Below are positions 63,366 to 64,000 of a DNA stretch of 64,000 nucleotides, piece by piece; positions within the stretch are counted from its first letter, which is position 1; each line of letters opens with the position of its first letter. Made by a program: the position numbers and the translations under genes. The DNA lies in NCBI GenBank assembly GCA_934045075.1, contig OW203737.1, positions 454,001-518,000 of the forward strand. Direction: 5' to 3'. The stretch comes from Yponomeuta sedellus. Taxonomy: Eukaryota > Arthropoda > Insecta > Lepidoptera > Yponomeutidae. Below the pieces are notes generated by a model. That model was given only the letters and a program-made list of their open reading frames with translations. It ran no database searches and was not told the DNA's origin.

Positions 63366-63600
63366 TGATAGTTTATAATGAGGCGTGAAGACTGCAGGTG
63401 GACCAGGGCAATCAGAGTGGCGGCCAAGAACTGAACGTCGTCAGCAGGCCGACCAGCAGCCCGATTGACAGACGATCTCGTTGAGTCGGTATCAGATCCG
63501 TGGATCCAATACAATGGACCGCAAAATTGCACCGCTTTTGATGAAAAAGGGGCTGTACCCAGTAGCAGGCGGCGGTGGGCTCATAATTATGATAGTTTAT
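63366..63600 (+). mobile_element. LINE C-terminal fragment
   Basis: Contains RPAARLTDDLVESVSDPW-like coding sequence and the end GAAAAAGGGGCTGTACCCAG / CAGGCGGCGGTGGGCT, like 24440-24580, then ATAATTATGATAG tail. Stops are present. Confidence 0.55.
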
Positions 63601-63614
63601 AACAACAATGATAA

Positions 63615-63700
63615 TGAAGGTGATCTGTCAGGATCGTGGCAAGTGGCAGTCCCTCTACCTACCCCTCTGGGATACAGGCGTGAGGTTACGCTATTTTACG
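63615..63700 (+). mobile_element. RTE-like LINE 3' end fragment
   Basis: GAAGGTGATCTGTCAGGATC, GTGGCAAGTGGCAGTCCCTC and CTGGGATACAGGCGTGAGGT match the last 80 bp of the element at 52990-53100, in opposite orientation. Confidence 0.7.
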
Positions 63701-64000
63701 TGTTAAAATGACAATACGATTGCATTGCATTAGCTGAAGCCGCTATTATCCTACATCTTTTTTTTTTTTATTTTTCAAAAAACATAACACATAATAGATG
63801 AAACAGTACATTGCTAAACTTGCCAAACTGTTACGTTGCTGGCGAGAGATTGTTCTTTTGTTATATTTTTATTGCTTATTATAAATTCAAGCACCAAAGT
63901 AGAACAAAGGAGACATTAAAATACACAAACATTTGTAAAACATTGTAGACTTTCTTATTTAATCTAGACACACACGGCCGAATGAATAACTGTGTTGCCT
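63701..64000. other. Unassigned window end
   Basis: AT-rich with a T-run at about 63760-63770; nothing recognised. Confidence 0.4.

Overview
This is a piece of an insect nuclear genome, most likely from a moth or butterfly (Lepidoptera). The DNA is AT-rich, genes are split by very long introns, and most of the sequence is fossil transposable elements: RTE-like and other non-LTR retrotransposons, tRNA-derived and 5S-rRNA-derived SINEs, mariner, hAT-like, Harbinger-like and many palindromic elements. The lepidopteran assignment rests on recognising these repeat types from memory and was not checked by a search.

Only two host protein-coding genes can be supported, and both are partial. (1) On the + strand, the last four coding exons (23415-35199) of a Vsx/Chx10-type paired-like homeobox gene, carrying the end of the homeodomain, the CVC domain and an OAR motif. 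Exons encoding the start of the homeodomain were not found upstream, so 1-23414 is best read as part of a giant Vsx intron. Several GC-rich, apparently single-copy patches in this intron and in the 9.9-kb intron after it are candidate regulatory DNA. (2) On the - strand, the last three coding exons (62084 down to 58320) of a small insect multi-pass membrane protein of unknown function. Its first exon or exons were not found in the window.

Layout: 1-23.4 kb is Vsx upstream intron with repeats, including a 184-bp-arm foldback at 616-1134 and a nested SINE complex at 13.4-14.3 kb. 23.4-35.5 kb holds the Vsx 3' exons. 35.5-58 kb is intergenic and almost wholly transposon-derived: an inverted duplication at 38.2-39.4 kb, a mariner split by another element at 39.2-41.3 kb, LINE reverse transcriptases at 46-47 and 49-51.6 kb, an 893-bp foldback with an 8-bp target duplication at 47.9-48.8 kb, and a Harbinger-like composite at 52.7-54.6 kb. 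58-62.1 kb is the membrane-protein gene, and 62.1-64 kb is repeats.

The most notable observation is a dispersed family of about 370 bp whose 5' end resembles 5S rRNA, including the internal RNA polymerase III promoter region. In one copy a 23-bp unit covering that promoter's C-box region is repeated four times in tandem. A second is a series of decaying tandem copies of the exon/intron junction of the membrane-protein gene. No operons, CRISPR arrays or bacterial features are present. The genes and repeats do not form a pathway; the window is a developmental-regulator locus and its neighbour in transposon-rich DNA.
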